Below, in pieces: positions 26,236 to 35,420 of a stretch of DNA of 64,000 nucleotides (its first letter is position 1; each line of letters begins with the position of its first letter). The DNA lies in contig NZ_JAVRHX010000006.1 in NCBI RefSeq assembly GCF_031846345.1, positions 62,001-126,000 of the forward strand, written 5' to 3'. Source of the DNA: Glaciecola petra. Lineage in GTDB: Bacteria > Pseudomonadota > Gammaproteobacteria > Enterobacterales > Alteromonadaceae. A program made the position numbers and the translations under genes. The notes under the pieces were generated by a model. That model was not told where the DNA came from. It did not search any database and worked only from the letters and a program-made list of their open reading frames with translations.

Positions 26236-27390
26236 TTAGTTTAATAAACCTTGATAGACTTTGTTGGCTTTCTCAAAATCTTCCGATTTTTCTAATAATT
26301 TAGCATAAAGGGTATTGTCTACATCGGTTGGCTTTAATCCTAAGGCTTTGGTCACGGCCTTTTCAGCTAAGTCAAAGTCTTGGCTATTATAGGCAAGTTG
26401 AGCTAGAGTCGAATACAAAGAAGCGTCTTCAGGGGTCTTTTTAATTTCTGATTCAATATAGCGTAAAGCCTTTGATGGATTGGGTAATTTGATTTGTTTG
26501 AACAAATTAAGCTGGCTTGAATGTGCACTTTTTGAAGCAAATCTAACCAATACGTCTTCTGCGTCTGTATACAAACCTTGATCAATCAACAATTGTACAT
26601 AAGCATTTTGATTTGCTTGATCGCCTTTAGCTTTTCGGGATAAGGTTTCCCAATGAGTTTGTAGTGCTTTTGCACCACGTTTGCTTGCTATTGTGGCAAA
26701 TTCACCTTTAACACATTGTTCTGCCCATAAGATGTAATCGTCGCCTAACAAACGTTTGTTCTCGGTAGCTATTTGTTGTATTTGTTGCCAATCTCCTAAG
26801 CTTTCTAATATATTCAGCTTAAGCAATACAAAAGCCTTCGTTTTTCGAACTTTACCTTCTACTTTGCTAAGCTGCGCCATAGCTGTTTTTGCGTCATTTT
26901 GTGCGAGCGCTATTTCAGCTTGTTGCATAATAGCCAAAGGCTCTGATTTTGGATCGTCCATTGCCTGTATAAGGTAGGCTTGAGCTTGGGTCATGTTATT
27001 GGCTTGTCGTTCTAGTTGGGCTGCAATTAAGTAATTAGAACCCTGGAAGTCGCCTCCAAAAGTTTTTTGGATAAGTTTGCGAGCCTCATTTTGCTCATTC
27101 ATGAGCATGGCGTTTATTGTTTTGTAATACGCATTATTTTGCTGTTTTTTCGAAAATAAACCCAACCAATTTTTAGTGCCCGAAACGCTACGCAGTAATT
27201 TTAATATTAACCAAACTGTTAACCAAATCAGGGCAATTGACAGCGTATAAATAATTAAGCTTGAAATGATGTTCATTTCGTATACTGTTTTAGGTAAAGC
27301 GATAATCACTCTTCCTTCAACGCCAATTAAGTGATGGCCAAAAAACAAGCCAATAAACAAAACAATTATCACTACGATGACTTTAATCAT
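26236..27390 (-). CDS. hemY: HemY, haem-biosynthesis-associated TPR membrane protein
   Basis: 384 residues. Two N-terminal transmembrane helices (about 2-18 and 42-64) flank a short loop with GRVIIALPKTVYEMN, the HemY_N signature. The rest is helical TPR-like repeats (ALRYIESEIKKTPEDASLYSTLAQLAYNSQDFDLAEKAV is one region, given here as position about 305-345). The role in haem synthesis is inferred in the family from its fixed position behind hemC-hemD-hemX; this is not the protoporphyrinogen oxidase HemY of Gram-positives. It overlaps hemX by four bases. Confidence 0.92.
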   Translation of the reverse strand: MIKVIVVIIVLFIGLFFGHHLIGVEGRVIIALPKTVYEMNIISSLIIYTLSIALIWLTVWLILKLLRSVSGTKNWLGLFSKKQQNNAYYKTINAMLMNEQNEARKLIQKTFGGDFQGSNYLIAAQLERQANNMTQAQAYLIQAMDDPKSEPLAIMQQAEIALAQNDAKTAMAQLSKVEGKVRKTKAFVLLKLNILESLGDWQQIQQIATENKRLLGDDYILWAEQCVKGEFATIASKRGAKALQTHWETLSRKAKGDQANQNAYVQLLIDQGLYTDAEDVLVRFASKSAHSSQLNLFKQIKLPNPSKALRYIESEIKKTPEDASLYSTLAQLAYNSQDFDLAEKAVTKALGLKPTDVDNTLYAKLLEKSEDFEKANKVYQGLLN

Positions 27391-28691
27391 AGTGCTATAC
27401 CCTCATCGTTTACGATAGGTAGCGTATTGTTATATATATTTTGAATACGTTGCTCAATAATATCTTTAAGTGATGCCTGCGCTTGTAGTCTGGTTGGTAA
27501 GGTCTTAGTAAAGTCGGTGTTTTGGAGCTCTTGTAATGCCTCTACAAACTGCCCGACTTTACTATCTTCAAGGTCGTAATGATTTACCAACAAACCCAAT
27601 GCGGTTTGTGTAGACGCTTTGTAAAGTTCAGCTTGCTCGTTAAGCACTGCCGTTTGTGCTTGAGATATAGCATGTTTAACTTGTTGCTCAATTAGCCATT
27701 TTTGACGCTCACTTAAATAAGGCTCTAATGGCGATTCGACACTTTTGATGCTGATAAAATCGTCAACTAATGAATGCCATGTTTTGGCTAAGTTATCTTG
27801 CCAGTCATTAATATCTTCTGACAAGGTTAAATCCTCTGGGGGAGCAGTTTCGGGCAACTGTAACTCATCCATAGGTAATTCGCCCACTTTTGCCTGCATA
27901 CCATTTAAGGCTAGAGCTAGAGATTGCGTAGACACAGGGTTTATTTGTCGAATGGTTTGAATGTCGCTCGCAATATGAGCCCTTACTGGAAATAAAGATG
28001 GGTCGTCTAAATCAACTAAACGAGCGTCAGCCTCTTGTAGCAGGGTTATGGCCGTACGGAGATCTTGCTCTAAATAAATTTTTCGGCCGGCCATATTGAC
28101 TAGATAATTTGCTTCGGCAAGCAACCAATCAGAAGGGCGTCGCCCAGATATTTCGGCCAAACGCTTACCCATAATCTCATTATTTTCAGCATTTTCATTG
28201 GCGATTTGCTGCAGCTCAGCTAAAAGGCTTTCGAGTGAATTATTATTACTGGTTTGCGCGTTATTGAATGAATTCAGCTGAGTTGATAGTTGGTCAATAC
28301 TAGATTGCTGCTGATCATTTGCAATAATCATTTTTTGTTCTAATTCGATGAGCGCAGTTGCCTCTTCTGTTTCAGTATTTACCACTTGGGTGTAATACCA
28401 ATAAAGCACAATGCACAACAATGTCAAAGTAAGAAAGTTGATAGATGTAAAAAACCAAAGGAGTTTTCTGCTAGATTTTGTAGATTGATTATTTAAGTCA
28501 ATCGTTTCTGTTTTGTCACTTGGTGAAGTTTTGTCATTCATTGTTTGTTCTTCGACCTCATTTTCTAAAACCACATCATTAGTGACAGAATCGTCAGGGA
28601 GCTTGCCGTCATTTTTACTATCTGCAATGTCAGATACATTATCAGTTTTAGTATTTATCTCTGTTTCTGATTCTGGTGGTTGTTTAGACAT
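27387..28691 (-). CDS. hemX: HemX, membrane protein of the hem operon
   Basis: 434 residues. A long acidic, low-complexity cytoplasmic N-terminus (about 1-75) precedes one transmembrane helix (LLWFFTSINFLTLTLLCIVL region). A coiled-coil stretch rich in Gln/Asn follows, then the conserved periplasmic HemX domain with RPSDWLLAEANYLVNMA and LLQEADARL. It is often labelled a uroporphyrinogen-III C-methyltransferase, but there is no SAM-binding methyltransferase domain here, so that activity is unlikely. Stop and start codons overlap with hemY and hemD, which marks a tightly coupled operon. Confidence 0.92.
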   Translation of the reverse strand: MSKQPPESETEINTKTDNVSDIADSKNDGKLPDDSVTNDVVLENEVEEQTMNDKTSPSDKTETIDLNNQSTKSSRKLLWFFTSINFLTLTLLCIVLYWYYTQVVNTETEEATALIELEQKMIIANDQQQSSIDQLSTQLNSFNNAQTSNNNSLESLLAELQQIANENAENNEIMGKRLAEISGRRPSDWLLAEANYLVNMAGRKIYLEQDLRTAITLLQEADARLVDLDDPSLFPVRAHIASDIQTIRQINPVSTQSLALALNGMQAKVGELPMDELQLPETAPPEDLTLSEDINDWQDNLAKTWHSLVDDFISIKSVESPLEPYLSERQKWLIEQQVKHAISQAQTAVLNEQAELYKASTQTALGLLVNHYDLEDSKVGQFVEALQELQNTDFTKTLPTRLQAQASLKDIIEQRIQNIYNNTLPIVNDEGIAL

Positions 28692-29451
28692 TCACTACTC
28701 CTGTGATTACGAGTTTTTCTGCGCATTCTGATAAGGCTTTAGAACTTGCACCTTGGCTAACATATACCGTGTTGATTCCGTTTATTTGCAATTGAGTTTT
28801 AATACGATCACTGGGTACTATCCAAACCAAAGTTTTCAGCCAATCTTGTTGCTGCACGAAAATTTGAGTATACAATGCATCAATTATTTCAACGCTAGTC
28901 GCAATAATACACTTAATTTGCTTTTGCTCAAAAGCATAGTTGCGCAGAACATCCTGACTTACTGTGCGTTTGTATACATCTAGCGAATGTACTATTGCTC
29001 CCCTTTGTTGCAGTTGTTGGGCTAATAATTGACGGCCACCAACACCCTTTAATATACAAATATGCGCGTTTAATTTACCTGTCAATATGGGCAAAGATAA
29101 GGCCCCTTCGGAACTCTCTGGCTTAGCGACTGCCATTGATTCGATATAAGTATTCATTTCAGCATTATCAATAATATTTGCTGTAGAAGCGCCTATAGAA
29201 ACTATATCTACGTGCCTTAAAACGGTAGTAAGTGCTTGCTGGGTAAGCCACTTAGCTGCATATGTAGAAGTCACAACGAGTATTTTTTGTGCTGTTGCAT
29301 TTAAAAATTTTGATAATAGTCCAGTATTTTCTTTTTGATCAATTTCATCAATATCGATAAGAGGAAACGCCTTTGCAGGCAAGCCTTTTTCGGCAAGTAG
29401 TTTGCTGGTCTGTTGCGCCTTTTGTTGCGGCCTTGCTACTAAAAACGTCAT
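28684..29451 (-). CDS. hemD: Uroporphyrinogen-III synthase
   Basis: 255 residues, the usual length. It closes hydroxymethylbilane to uroporphyrinogen III with inversion of ring D. HemD is poorly conserved in sequence. The call rests on the N-terminal FLVARPQQKAQQTSKLL, the KILVVTSTYAAKWL and ILKGVGGRQLLAQQL segments, and the place between hemC and hemX. It overlaps hemX by eight bases and is 37 bases downstream of hemC. Confidence 0.93.
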   Translation of the reverse strand: MTFLVARPQQKAQQTSKLLAEKGLPAKAFPLIDIDEIDQKENTGLLSKFLNATAQKILVVTSTYAAKWLTQQALTTVLRHVDIVSIGASTANIIDNAEMNTYIESMAVAKPESSEGALSLPILTGKLNAHICILKGVGGRQLLAQQLQQRGAIVHSLDVYKRTVSQDVLRNYAFEQKQIKCIIATSVEIIDALYTQIFVQQQDWLKTLVWIVPSDRIKTQLQINGINTVYVSQGASSKALSECAEKLVITGVVNV

Positions 29452-29488
29452 TGTTTATTCACTCTTTAGCATGTGATAAATGAGTCGA

Positions 29489-30430
29489 TTATAAAGCGTC
29501 AAGAATTGTTTGTGCACCTTGCGCTAACAGGGATTCAGCTACCCTTATTCCGAGTTCTTCAGCTTGGCTAATGTCGTCCGTATGGCATGTTATGGTGTCA
29601 TTTGCTTTTATTATGGCAGAGCCATCTGGTGCGGCAACCAGTGCTTGTAAGCTGAGTAACGACCCCTTGCTGTATTGAGAAAAGCTACCGATGGGGACCT
29701 GGCAGCCGCCAAGCAGAGTAGCATTCATAGCTCTTTCGGCGCGAACCCTAAGGGCGGTCACTGGATGATTTAAGCGTTGTAGCATGTCGATAAGTTCTGC
29801 ATCATCATTACGGCACTCTATACCCACCGCACCTTGTCCGACCGCTGGCAGGCTTACATCAGGCGAAATTTGTTCGGCTATTCGACTTTCCATTTTTAGA
29901 CGGATTAATCCAGCTGAAGCTAAAATGATCGCATCATAGAGGCCATCATCTAGTTTCTGTAACCGTGTATTCACGTTTCCGCGCAAATCTCGTATTTGTA
30001 AATCTGGCCTCACTGCTTTTAGTTGAGCCTGTCGTCTAAGACTTGAAGTACCGATAATTGCGCCTAAGGGCAATTCGCTAAGTGTTGAATATTGGTTTGA
30101 TACAAAGGCATCATATGGGTTTTCTCGTTCACAAATACAGTGCAAACCAAAACCTTCAGGAAACTCAACCGGGACATCTTTCATAGAATGCACCGCTAAA
30201 TCGGCGATGTCGTTTTGCATCGCAACTTCTAGCTCTTTAATAAATAGCCCTTTGCCACCTATCTTTGCAAGAGGGGTGTCTAAAATGCGATCACCTTGAG
30301 TCGACATTGGCACCAATTCTACCAAACATTGTGGAAAATGGCGTTTGAGCTGTGCTTCAACGTAATACGCTTGCCACATTGCTAATGCGCTCTTGCGTGT
30401 AGCTATGCGTATAATTTTGCGGGTGCTCAT
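29489..30430 (-). CDS. hemC: Hydroxymethylbilane synthase (porphobilinogen deaminase)
   Basis: 313 residues from the ATG at 30430; the frame continues 27 codons upstream, but homology begins at MSTRKIIRIATRKSALAMWQ. It polymerises four porphobilinogens into hydroxymethylbilane. C243 in LLGGCQVPIGS is the residue that carries the dipyrromethane cofactor, and ATRKSALA, SLRRQAQL and RGNVNTRLQKLD are the substrate-binding basic motifs. The start overlaps the stop of the upstream esterase gene by four bases. First gene of hemC-hemD-hemX-hemY. Confidence 0.96.
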   Translation of the reverse strand: MSTRKIIRIATRKSALAMWQAYYVEAQLKRHFPQCLVELVPMSTQGDRILDTPLAKIGGKGLFIKELEVAMQNDIADLAVHSMKDVPVEFPEGFGLHCICERENPYDAFVSNQYSTLSELPLGAIIGTSSLRRQAQLKAVRPDLQIRDLRGNVNTRLQKLDDGLYDAIILASAGLIRLKMESRIAEQISPDVSLPAVGQGAVGIECRNDDAELIDMLQRLNHPVTALRVRAERAMNATLLGGCQVPIGSFSQYSKGSLLSLQALVAAPDGSAIIKANDTITCHTDDISQAEELGIRVAESLLAQGAQTILDAL

Positions 30431-31098
30431 GCTAATTGTGCTTCTATGAATTTGGCAATATCTTGTATTTCTGGCATACACACGTTGTGTTGCATTACAT
30501 ATTGTTTCCAAGTGACTTGCCTGTTGTCACTGAGCAACGCCTCATAAGCCATGCGACCTAAACCCATAGGCACCACTTCATCTTGCTGACCATGACAACA
30601 TAAAATGGGTGTCTCTTGGTTAGCTTCAGCTTTTTCGTAAGGTAAGTTTTGTGGTTCGCACATATATGTTGATAACGCGACAATACCAGCAAGACGTTTT
30701 TCATACCGAGGCCCCAAATGCAGCGCGATCACGCCTCCTTGGGAGAATCCTATCAACATAATTTTTTCAGGGGGAATACCATTGTCTATTTCGTTATCAA
30801 TGAGCGCTTTAACTGCTTCGCTTGACTCAAGTACGCCCTCTACGTCAGCGCGACTGCTCATATCAAGGGTTTTAATATCGTACCAGGCGCGCATCGCCAT
30901 GCCATTATTGATAGTAACCGGGCGCACAGGCGCATGGGGGAAAATAAATTTGATACCCAGCATTGGGTTTAATTGTAATTGAGGAACGATAGGTGAAAAA
31001 CCGTTACCAGAATCACCAAGACCATGTAGCCATATAATGGTTGATTTATGTGTTCCGCTAGGAGCCACTTCAACAGAAGGAAGAAGCTGAGTTGGCAT
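30427..31098 (-). CDS. Alpha/beta hydrolase, carboxylesterase / acyl-protein thioesterase type
   Basis: 223 residues. The fold is that of the YpfH/carboxylesterase II group: oxyanion segment WLHGLGDSGNGF, nucleophile S119 in GFSQGG, acid in CHGQQDEVVP and a late histidine in YVMQHNVC. Substrates in this family are small esters or acyl-protein thioesters; none can be named from sequence. Its stop overlaps the hemC start (ATGA), so it is translationally coupled to haem synthesis here. This may be mere gene packing. Confidence 0.9.
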   Translation of the reverse strand: MPTQLLPSVEVAPSGTHKSTIIWLHGLGDSGNGFSPIVPQLQLNPMLGIKFIFPHAPVRPVTINNGMAMRAWYDIKTLDMSSRADVEGVLESSEAVKALIDNEIDNGIPPEKIMLIGFSQGGVIALHLGPRYEKRLAGIVALSTYMCEPQNLPYEKAEANQETPILCCHGQQDEVVPMGLGRMAYEALLSDNRQVTWKQYVMQHNVCMPEIQDIAKFIEAQLA

Positions 31099-31137
31099 AT
31101 TGAAATCCTTGAAAATATCTAAATAAGTAGTGTTAAT

Positions 31138-31461
31138 TTATTGTAAGTTAAGACTTACTTCTGTCCCTGCTTGCTTTGATACAGCCTCATCGAAAAATGC
31201 AAAAAACTCTCCACCAAAACGCTCGTCGATCCACTTTCCGTTATCATAATTAAAATGATGGCCGTTATATTTCGTTGCCACCCAAAGTTGTAACAAAGGC
31301 GGCTGCTTGTTTAAGATAATTTTAGACTGATCAGGCAAGATCAAAGTGAGAATACCCTCACCACTTTCGTAATCAATATCGACAGACTCGAGATTGTCTA
31401 GTGCTTCTTCAATGCGAATGAATAGTTCATCGAGCATATGATGATATTCGCTTTCAGTCAT
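31138..31461 (-). CDS. cyaY: Frataxin-like iron protein CyaY
   Basis: 107 residues from the ATG at 31461, preceded by TTGGAG; a TTG 15 bases upstream is in frame but less likely. CyaY binds iron through its acidic first helix and modulates IscS in iron-sulfur cluster assembly. The acidic helix ESEYHHMLDELFIRIEEALD and the beta-sheet core (LPDQSKIILNKQPPLLQLWVA, positions about 42-63) are typical, as is GKWIDERFGGEFF. In enterobacteria cyaY also lies close to hemC. Here it is codirectional, 39 bases before the esterase gene. Confidence 0.95.
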   Translation of the reverse strand: MTESEYHHMLDELFIRIEEALDNLESVDIDYESGEGILTLILPDQSKIILNKQPPLLQLWVATKYNGHHFNYDNGKWIDERFGGEFFAFFDEAVSKQAGTEVSLNLQ

Positions 31462-31675
31462 ACAAATGTGCTCCAAAAAGTAGACGTTTAAGGGGGATAT
31501 ATGCGCCTAATACTAACATATAAATTTGGCCCGACCACCCTAATTTAGCGCCTCAAAACAATGTGTAAACTTTGCTGTTTAATTTCGCTTAGTTCGCTTA
31601 GAATAAACTCCTTGCAACAACTTTAAGATACGACACGTCGGTAAAGTTAATTTTTATCGACACATAGAGGCTAAT

Positions 31676-32335
31676 ATGACGCCAATCAAAACGCAAAACT
31701 CGAAACAACTTGGCAATCTTTTTATAGTTGCAGCACCCTCAGGTGCAGGGAAATCGAGCTTAATCTCGGCCTTAATTCAACGTGCTAACGAAGGTCACTT
31801 ATTCAATCCTGCTCAGTTGTCAGTGTCTCATACTACGCGCACCCCTCGAGAGGGAGAAGAGGATGGACAACACTATCATTTTGTTAGTAAATCTAGTTTT
31901 GAGGAGTTAATTGAAGCCGATGCTTTTTACGAGTATGCCGAGGTATTTGGTAACTATTATGGCACCTCCAAATCAGCCATTGCCGATAAGCTAATACAAG
32001 GGGTAGATGTTTTTTTAGATATAGATTGGCAGGGAGCAAGGCAGGTAAAAGCTGTTAATCCTGAGGTGATATCTGTTTTTGTTATGCCGCCATCTGAAGC
32101 TGAATTAAATGCGCGTTTGGTGAGTCGAGGTAAAGACGCTGAATCGGTAATAAATGATCGTATGCAACAAGCAAAAAGTGAAATGCAACATTACAACGAA
32201 TTTGACTATGTTATCGTGAACGACAACTTTGCGCGCGCTACCGAAGAAATGATGACAATTGTTAAGGCGGCAAGCTTGTTGTGTGGCAAACAAGAAATTA
32301 GGTTCAGCGAGTTGTTCGCAAGTTTAGTAGACTAA
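31676..32335 (+). CDS. gmk: Guanylate kinase
   Basis: 219 residues. It phosphorylates GMP to GDP with ATP. The P-loop is APSGAGKSS at 20-28, followed by the GMP-binding SHTTRTPREGEEDGQHYHF (about 51-69) and the lid region with IDWQGARQV. GAGG precedes the ATG. In many gammaproteobacteria gmk is directly followed by rpoZ and spoT. Here those genes start only at 45.1 kb, so this end of the cluster has been separated. Confidence 0.97.
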   Translation: MTPIKTQNSKQLGNLFIVAAPSGAGKSSLISALIQRANEGHLFNPAQLSVSHTTRTPREGEEDGQHYHFVSKSSFEELIEADAFYEYAEVFGNYYGTSKSAIADKLIQGVDVFLDIDWQGARQVKAVNPEVISVFVMPPSEAELNARLVSRGKDAESVINDRMQQAKSEMQHYNEFDYVIVNDNFARATEEMMTIVKAASLLCGKQEIRFSELFASLVD

Positions 32336-32384
32336 ATGAATGCGGCCATATGATATGGACCAGACAGAGTCAAAAGGATAATTT

Positions 32385-32663
32385 ATGAAGTATGTTGCGA
32401 TTAATCGTTGTAATAAAAGTCTTTGCATTCTGTCTTTTATGGTCGTTTTCTTGACTGGATGCGCCACAAGTGATGAGCTAGCCACGCAATCTTCAGAGGG
32501 TGTCGTTGCCTGTCCAAACTTTCCTGGAATGGAAAATAATTGTGATTTTGATTACAGTCCCGCACAAGATTTTCATGCTGAATATAGTCAGCAGTTACTA
32601 CCAATAAACGAGCGGGATGCAATTATCAGGCAAGAAAGGGAAGACGCTGATGACCACCGTTGA
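32385..32663 (+). CDS. Small lipoprotein of unknown function
   Basis: 92 residues. The signal peptide ends in a lipobox FLTGC with C26 as the lipidated residue; AAAGGA lies before the ATG. The mature part is short, acidic, and has a possible disulfide pair in VACPNFPGMENNC. I recognise no family. It begins 49 bases after gmk and may be co-transcribed with it. Confidence 0.7.
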   Translation: MKYVAINRCNKSLCILSFMVVFLTGCATSDELATQSSEGVVACPNFPGMENNCDFDYSPAQDFHAEYSQQLLPINERDAIIRQEREDADDHR

Positions 32664-33024
32664 TCACCATAATATTTGGATAAAACATTGCTGTTAACAC
32701 CAAATGACAGTGCATAGTTTGCATCTTGTAGCCAAGTTACATCGAGTAAATAATGCTATTCCCACGGTTAATCAGTCCCGCTTGGCTAGCTGTAGCAATT
32801 GACATTTCGCTTAGTAAATCGAATCTTCATTTTTTATTGCTTGGTTTGCAATGTCAGCGTTTACTAGTTAGTCTTTACAAGCGTTAGCCTAACGCTTGTA
32901 TTACTCGCACAAAGAACTCGGTTCAGGGCTTTTGAAAAGACTTTTCCTGTTATTACAGGATTTAAATTTTACCTTCTTTTAAACTTCATCTATGGCGAGT
33001 GTGGAAGTTGTAAAAGGGTATTCA
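32664..33024. other. Intergenic stretch with a strong short hairpin
   Basis: 361 bases between the small lipoprotein and the DUF1835 gene, without an open frame that looks real. A perfect hairpin lies at 32876-32900 (arms TACAAGCGTTA / TAACGCTTGTA, loop GCC). No T-tract follows it, so it is more likely an operator or an RNA structure than a terminator. A smaller dyad, CCTGT-TATT-ACAGG, lies near 32947-32960. Confidence 0.55.
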
Positions 33025-34290
33025 ATGAAAAGTAAGAATCAATTTTCGATTAGTCTCGAGAAACAAAAGAAAACAGCAAAAAAACGGCTGAAATTAATCC
33101 AAAAGGGTGATGCAAAGGCATTATCTTTTATTCAAAACTACCATCCGCATTTTAATTCGATTGATAAGAAAAATATCCAACTTGCCGATGTCCAGTTTGC
33201 GCTGGCACGTGAGTTAGGTTTGCCATCGTGGCCAAAACTTAAGCAGCACATAGAGGAACTAGAACGACACAAACAGGCAATTAAAAACAAAGAACATGCA
33301 TTAGATAGAGACCTAACTACCTTGCATATTCGCTGCGGTCACGACATTCAACGACAACTCAAAATTTGTGGGTTTGTTGGTGAATTTTTGCCACTGATCG
33401 ACCCTTTATGTATAGGGCCAATTTCTGCCAATGACCAAGACTTTATTGCAAAACGTGCTCAATTTGTTGCAACTACACTTATACCAATAATGGGTATTAG
33501 CAAACCTGCTCAGCATATTATCCAAGCAGAATTAAAGAACATACAAATACTATTAGACGATAAATTTGAGAGACTTGTTTTTTGGGTCGAACATGATAGC
33601 TATGATCAATTTATGCTTTTACGTGCATTGGCATTGCTTTCATCAAAAGATAATACGGTGATAGAACTTATCGAACTAAACAATTTTCCGGGTACCCAAA
33701 GGTTTATTGGCTTTGGCCAACTACCGGCAGAAGCCATTCGCGCTTGTTGGCAATTGCGCAAACCAATAACAGCAAAATTACAAAGCCAGGCAAATACTTG
33801 CTGGCAGGCCTTAAGAGCATCAAAACCAGATTTGTTAATCAATATTATTAATCATCATGAATTAGACTGTTTACCTAACATGAAAAATGTCCTGTTTCGG
33901 CATTTACAAGAGTTGCCAAATATACAAACGGGTTTACGCCTTACACAAACCCTCGGTTTGCAAGCGTTGGAACGACTAGGCGACAATGTTTCAATGAAAA
34001 CATGGTTTAAAGAGTACCAAGAAAATGAACCTTTGCCATTTTTGGGAGACATGATGTTTTATGCACTCATGTTGCCACTGGCCGGCAATGATCACTCTTT
34101 TTTTACTATTGAAGATTCGGATAAGCATTGGCAAGAGCAGCGTTTTTGTATCACCGAACAGGGTATTGCTTGTTTATCGGGTAAAAAATATATTCAGCAA
34201 TCATATTCGCTTGGTGGAACCGCTATAAAGAAAAATAACTCGCTAAGTTGGGATCATCAATCCTTAGCTAGTTTAAGGTCGAATGAATAA
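33025..34290 (+). CDS. DUF1835 domain protein with ankyrin-like N-terminus
   Basis: 421 residues from the ATG at 33025, preceded by AAAAGGG; the frame is open 11 codons further up. The N-terminal 80 residues (KKRLKLIQKGDAKAL, LADVQFALARELGLPSWPKLK) resemble the short helical module often found before ankyrin repeats. From about residue 100 the DUF1835 signature appears: LHIRCGHDIQRQLK, then DPLCIGPIS and the VFWVEHDSYDQFMLLRAL segment. The molecular function of DUF1835 is unknown to me. It stands alone, with a terminator right after it, and is cytoplasmic by sequence. Confidence 0.75.
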   Translation: MKSKNQFSISLEKQKKTAKKRLKLIQKGDAKALSFIQNYHPHFNSIDKKNIQLADVQFALARELGLPSWPKLKQHIEELERHKQAIKNKEHALDRDLTTLHIRCGHDIQRQLKICGFVGEFLPLIDPLCIGPISANDQDFIAKRAQFVATTLIPIMGISKPAQHIIQAELKNIQILLDDKFERLVFWVEHDSYDQFMLLRALALLSSKDNTVIELIELNNFPGTQRFIGFGQLPAEAIRACWQLRKPITAKLQSQANTCWQALRASKPDLLINIINHHELDCLPNMKNVLFRHLQELPNIQTGLRLTQTLGLQALERLGDNVSMKTWFKEYQENEPLPFLGDMMFYALMLPLAGNDHSFFTIEDSDKHWQEQRFCITEQGIACLSGKKYIQQSYSLGGTAIKKNNSLSWDHQSLASLRSNE

Positions 34291-34303
34291 GACAGGTAAA
34301 ATT

Positions 34304-34337
34304 AAAAAAGCCAATTGTTTTGCAACAATTGGCTTTT
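34304..34337. terminator. Bidirectional Rho-independent terminator
   Basis: A near-perfect hairpin (AAAAAGCCAATTGTT, loop TTGC, AACAATTGGCTTTTT) with an A-tract before and a T-tract after. It separates two convergent genes, the DUF1835 gene and the PEP-CTERM gene, and should work on both strands. Confidence 0.92.
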
Positions 34338-34358
34338 TGTTTTGTTCAGCTAGTGTAA

Positions 34359-35060
34359 TTACTTGCTGATTTTTCTACGCATACCAAGGGCTAGTAAGCT
34401 TAAACCTACAAGAGCGATAGTAGCAGGTGAAGAAGCTTGTACAGGAGAAGTACCTTCTTCAGTAGCTCTATTACCTACATCATACCAACCTTGACGAGCA
34501 AAGCTGTAAGATGTGATATCACCATTAGTGTAGCCAAAGTTTGACCCAGTAGAGTAATGGAACCAAATACCAACAGAACTATCGAACTGAATACCAGCGT
34601 AGTCTGCAGCAGTATCAGCAGTATTCCAGCTGTTAATTCCGCTTACGTCCATATCTAACTCAAATCCTCCACCCTCTACTGCTGAGAATGTAGTCGTATC
34701 TAACAAAATTCCTGGGGTGTTGATACTGTTTGCATTGTTTTGACCATTGTAGGCATAAGTACTAGCAATACCTGTTTCCATGTCGCCATATATAATCGCT
34801 AATTCATTTACGTCAGCGCTTTTAGGGTTTCCACCCGCGTTTACGACCAACCAGAATCCGTCGACTTCTTGTGTACCAGAAAAATCAACGTCAAAAGTGA
34901 ATCGTTCATTTAAATCGTCATAAGTTGTTACTAGATCAGTAATTTGATCACCTAACGAACCACCTGCACCTGGATTTGTTTGAAAAGTGTAAAGGGCGGC
35001 TTGAGAGCTTGTTGCTACTGCGAATAATGACCCTAAAAGAATAGTTTTCCATGTCTTCAT
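34359..35060 (-). CDS. PEP-CTERM-type exported protein under a sigma-54 promoter
   Basis: 233 residues. Signal peptide TILLGSLFAVATSSQAA, then a beta-sandwich-like, Asn/Gly/Asp-rich domain with no cysteine, and a sorting tail made of SSPATIALVGLSLLALGMRRKISK; the usual PEP is replaced by SPA. This form is seen in Alteromonadales exosortase substrates. No exosortase lies in the window. A sigma-54 promoter on the minus strand (35152-35168) sits 90 bases before the start, in line with the known use of sigma-54 activators (PrsR type) for PEP-CTERM genes. Function unknown; an extracellular matrix role is inference. Confidence 0.8.
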   Translation of the reverse strand: MKTWKTILLGSLFAVATSSQAALYTFQTNPGAGGSLGDQITDLVTTYDDLNERFTFDVDFSGTQEVDGFWLVVNAGGNPKSADVNELAIIYGDMETGIASTYAYNGQNNANSINTPGILLDTTTFSAVEGGGFELDMDVSGINSWNTADTAADYAGIQFDSSVGIWFHYSTGSNFGYTNGDITSYSFARQGWYDVGNRATEEGTSPVQASSPATIALVGLSLLALGMRRKISK

Positions 35061-35151
35061 TTTTTTACTCCAAAAATGACTAGTTTAATACTTGCTAAAA
35101 TTAGCGTTGAGTTGTACAGGTGATAAACAACCTGCTCACAGATTAGCCTTA

Positions 35152-35168
35152 AGCAATTGTCATGCCAA
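35152..35168 (-). promoter_or_regulatory. Sigma-54 (-24/-12) promoter of the PEP-CTERM gene
   Basis: On the minus strand the bases read TTGGCATGACAATTGCT, 16 of 17 to YTGGCACGRNNNTTGCW, with GG and GC spaced by exactly ten bases. Transcription should start about 12 bases further on, near 35141, leaving a leader of roughly 80 bases before the ATG at 35060. Confidence 0.82.
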
Positions 35169-35420
35169 CTAAAAAGCACATTAAAAACAATGATTTATAG
35201 AAACCTTAAATGACGCTGTAAAATTAGCTGACAAATCGATAACTAACAAATTCACCTTAAAGTTTGCATCATCACATACTATATTCGGCGAGTAGAATGT
35301 TCATTTTGAGGATATGTAATTCTCTTCCCAGAGTAAATTCGGTTTCAAATAATGTCGTCAGATATTTTTACAATCGATCTATTTGAAATTTTAAGTTGTT
35401 GTAATTTAAAGAAAATAAAA
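35169..35420. other. Spacer between divergent sigma-54 promoters
   Basis: About 250 AT-rich bases between two back-to-back sigma-54 promoters, the expected place for activator binding sites and IHF. I see no long dyad in it that I can name with confidence. The gene-free stretch between the two flanking coding regions, 35061-35538, contains no credible open frame. Confidence 0.5.
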
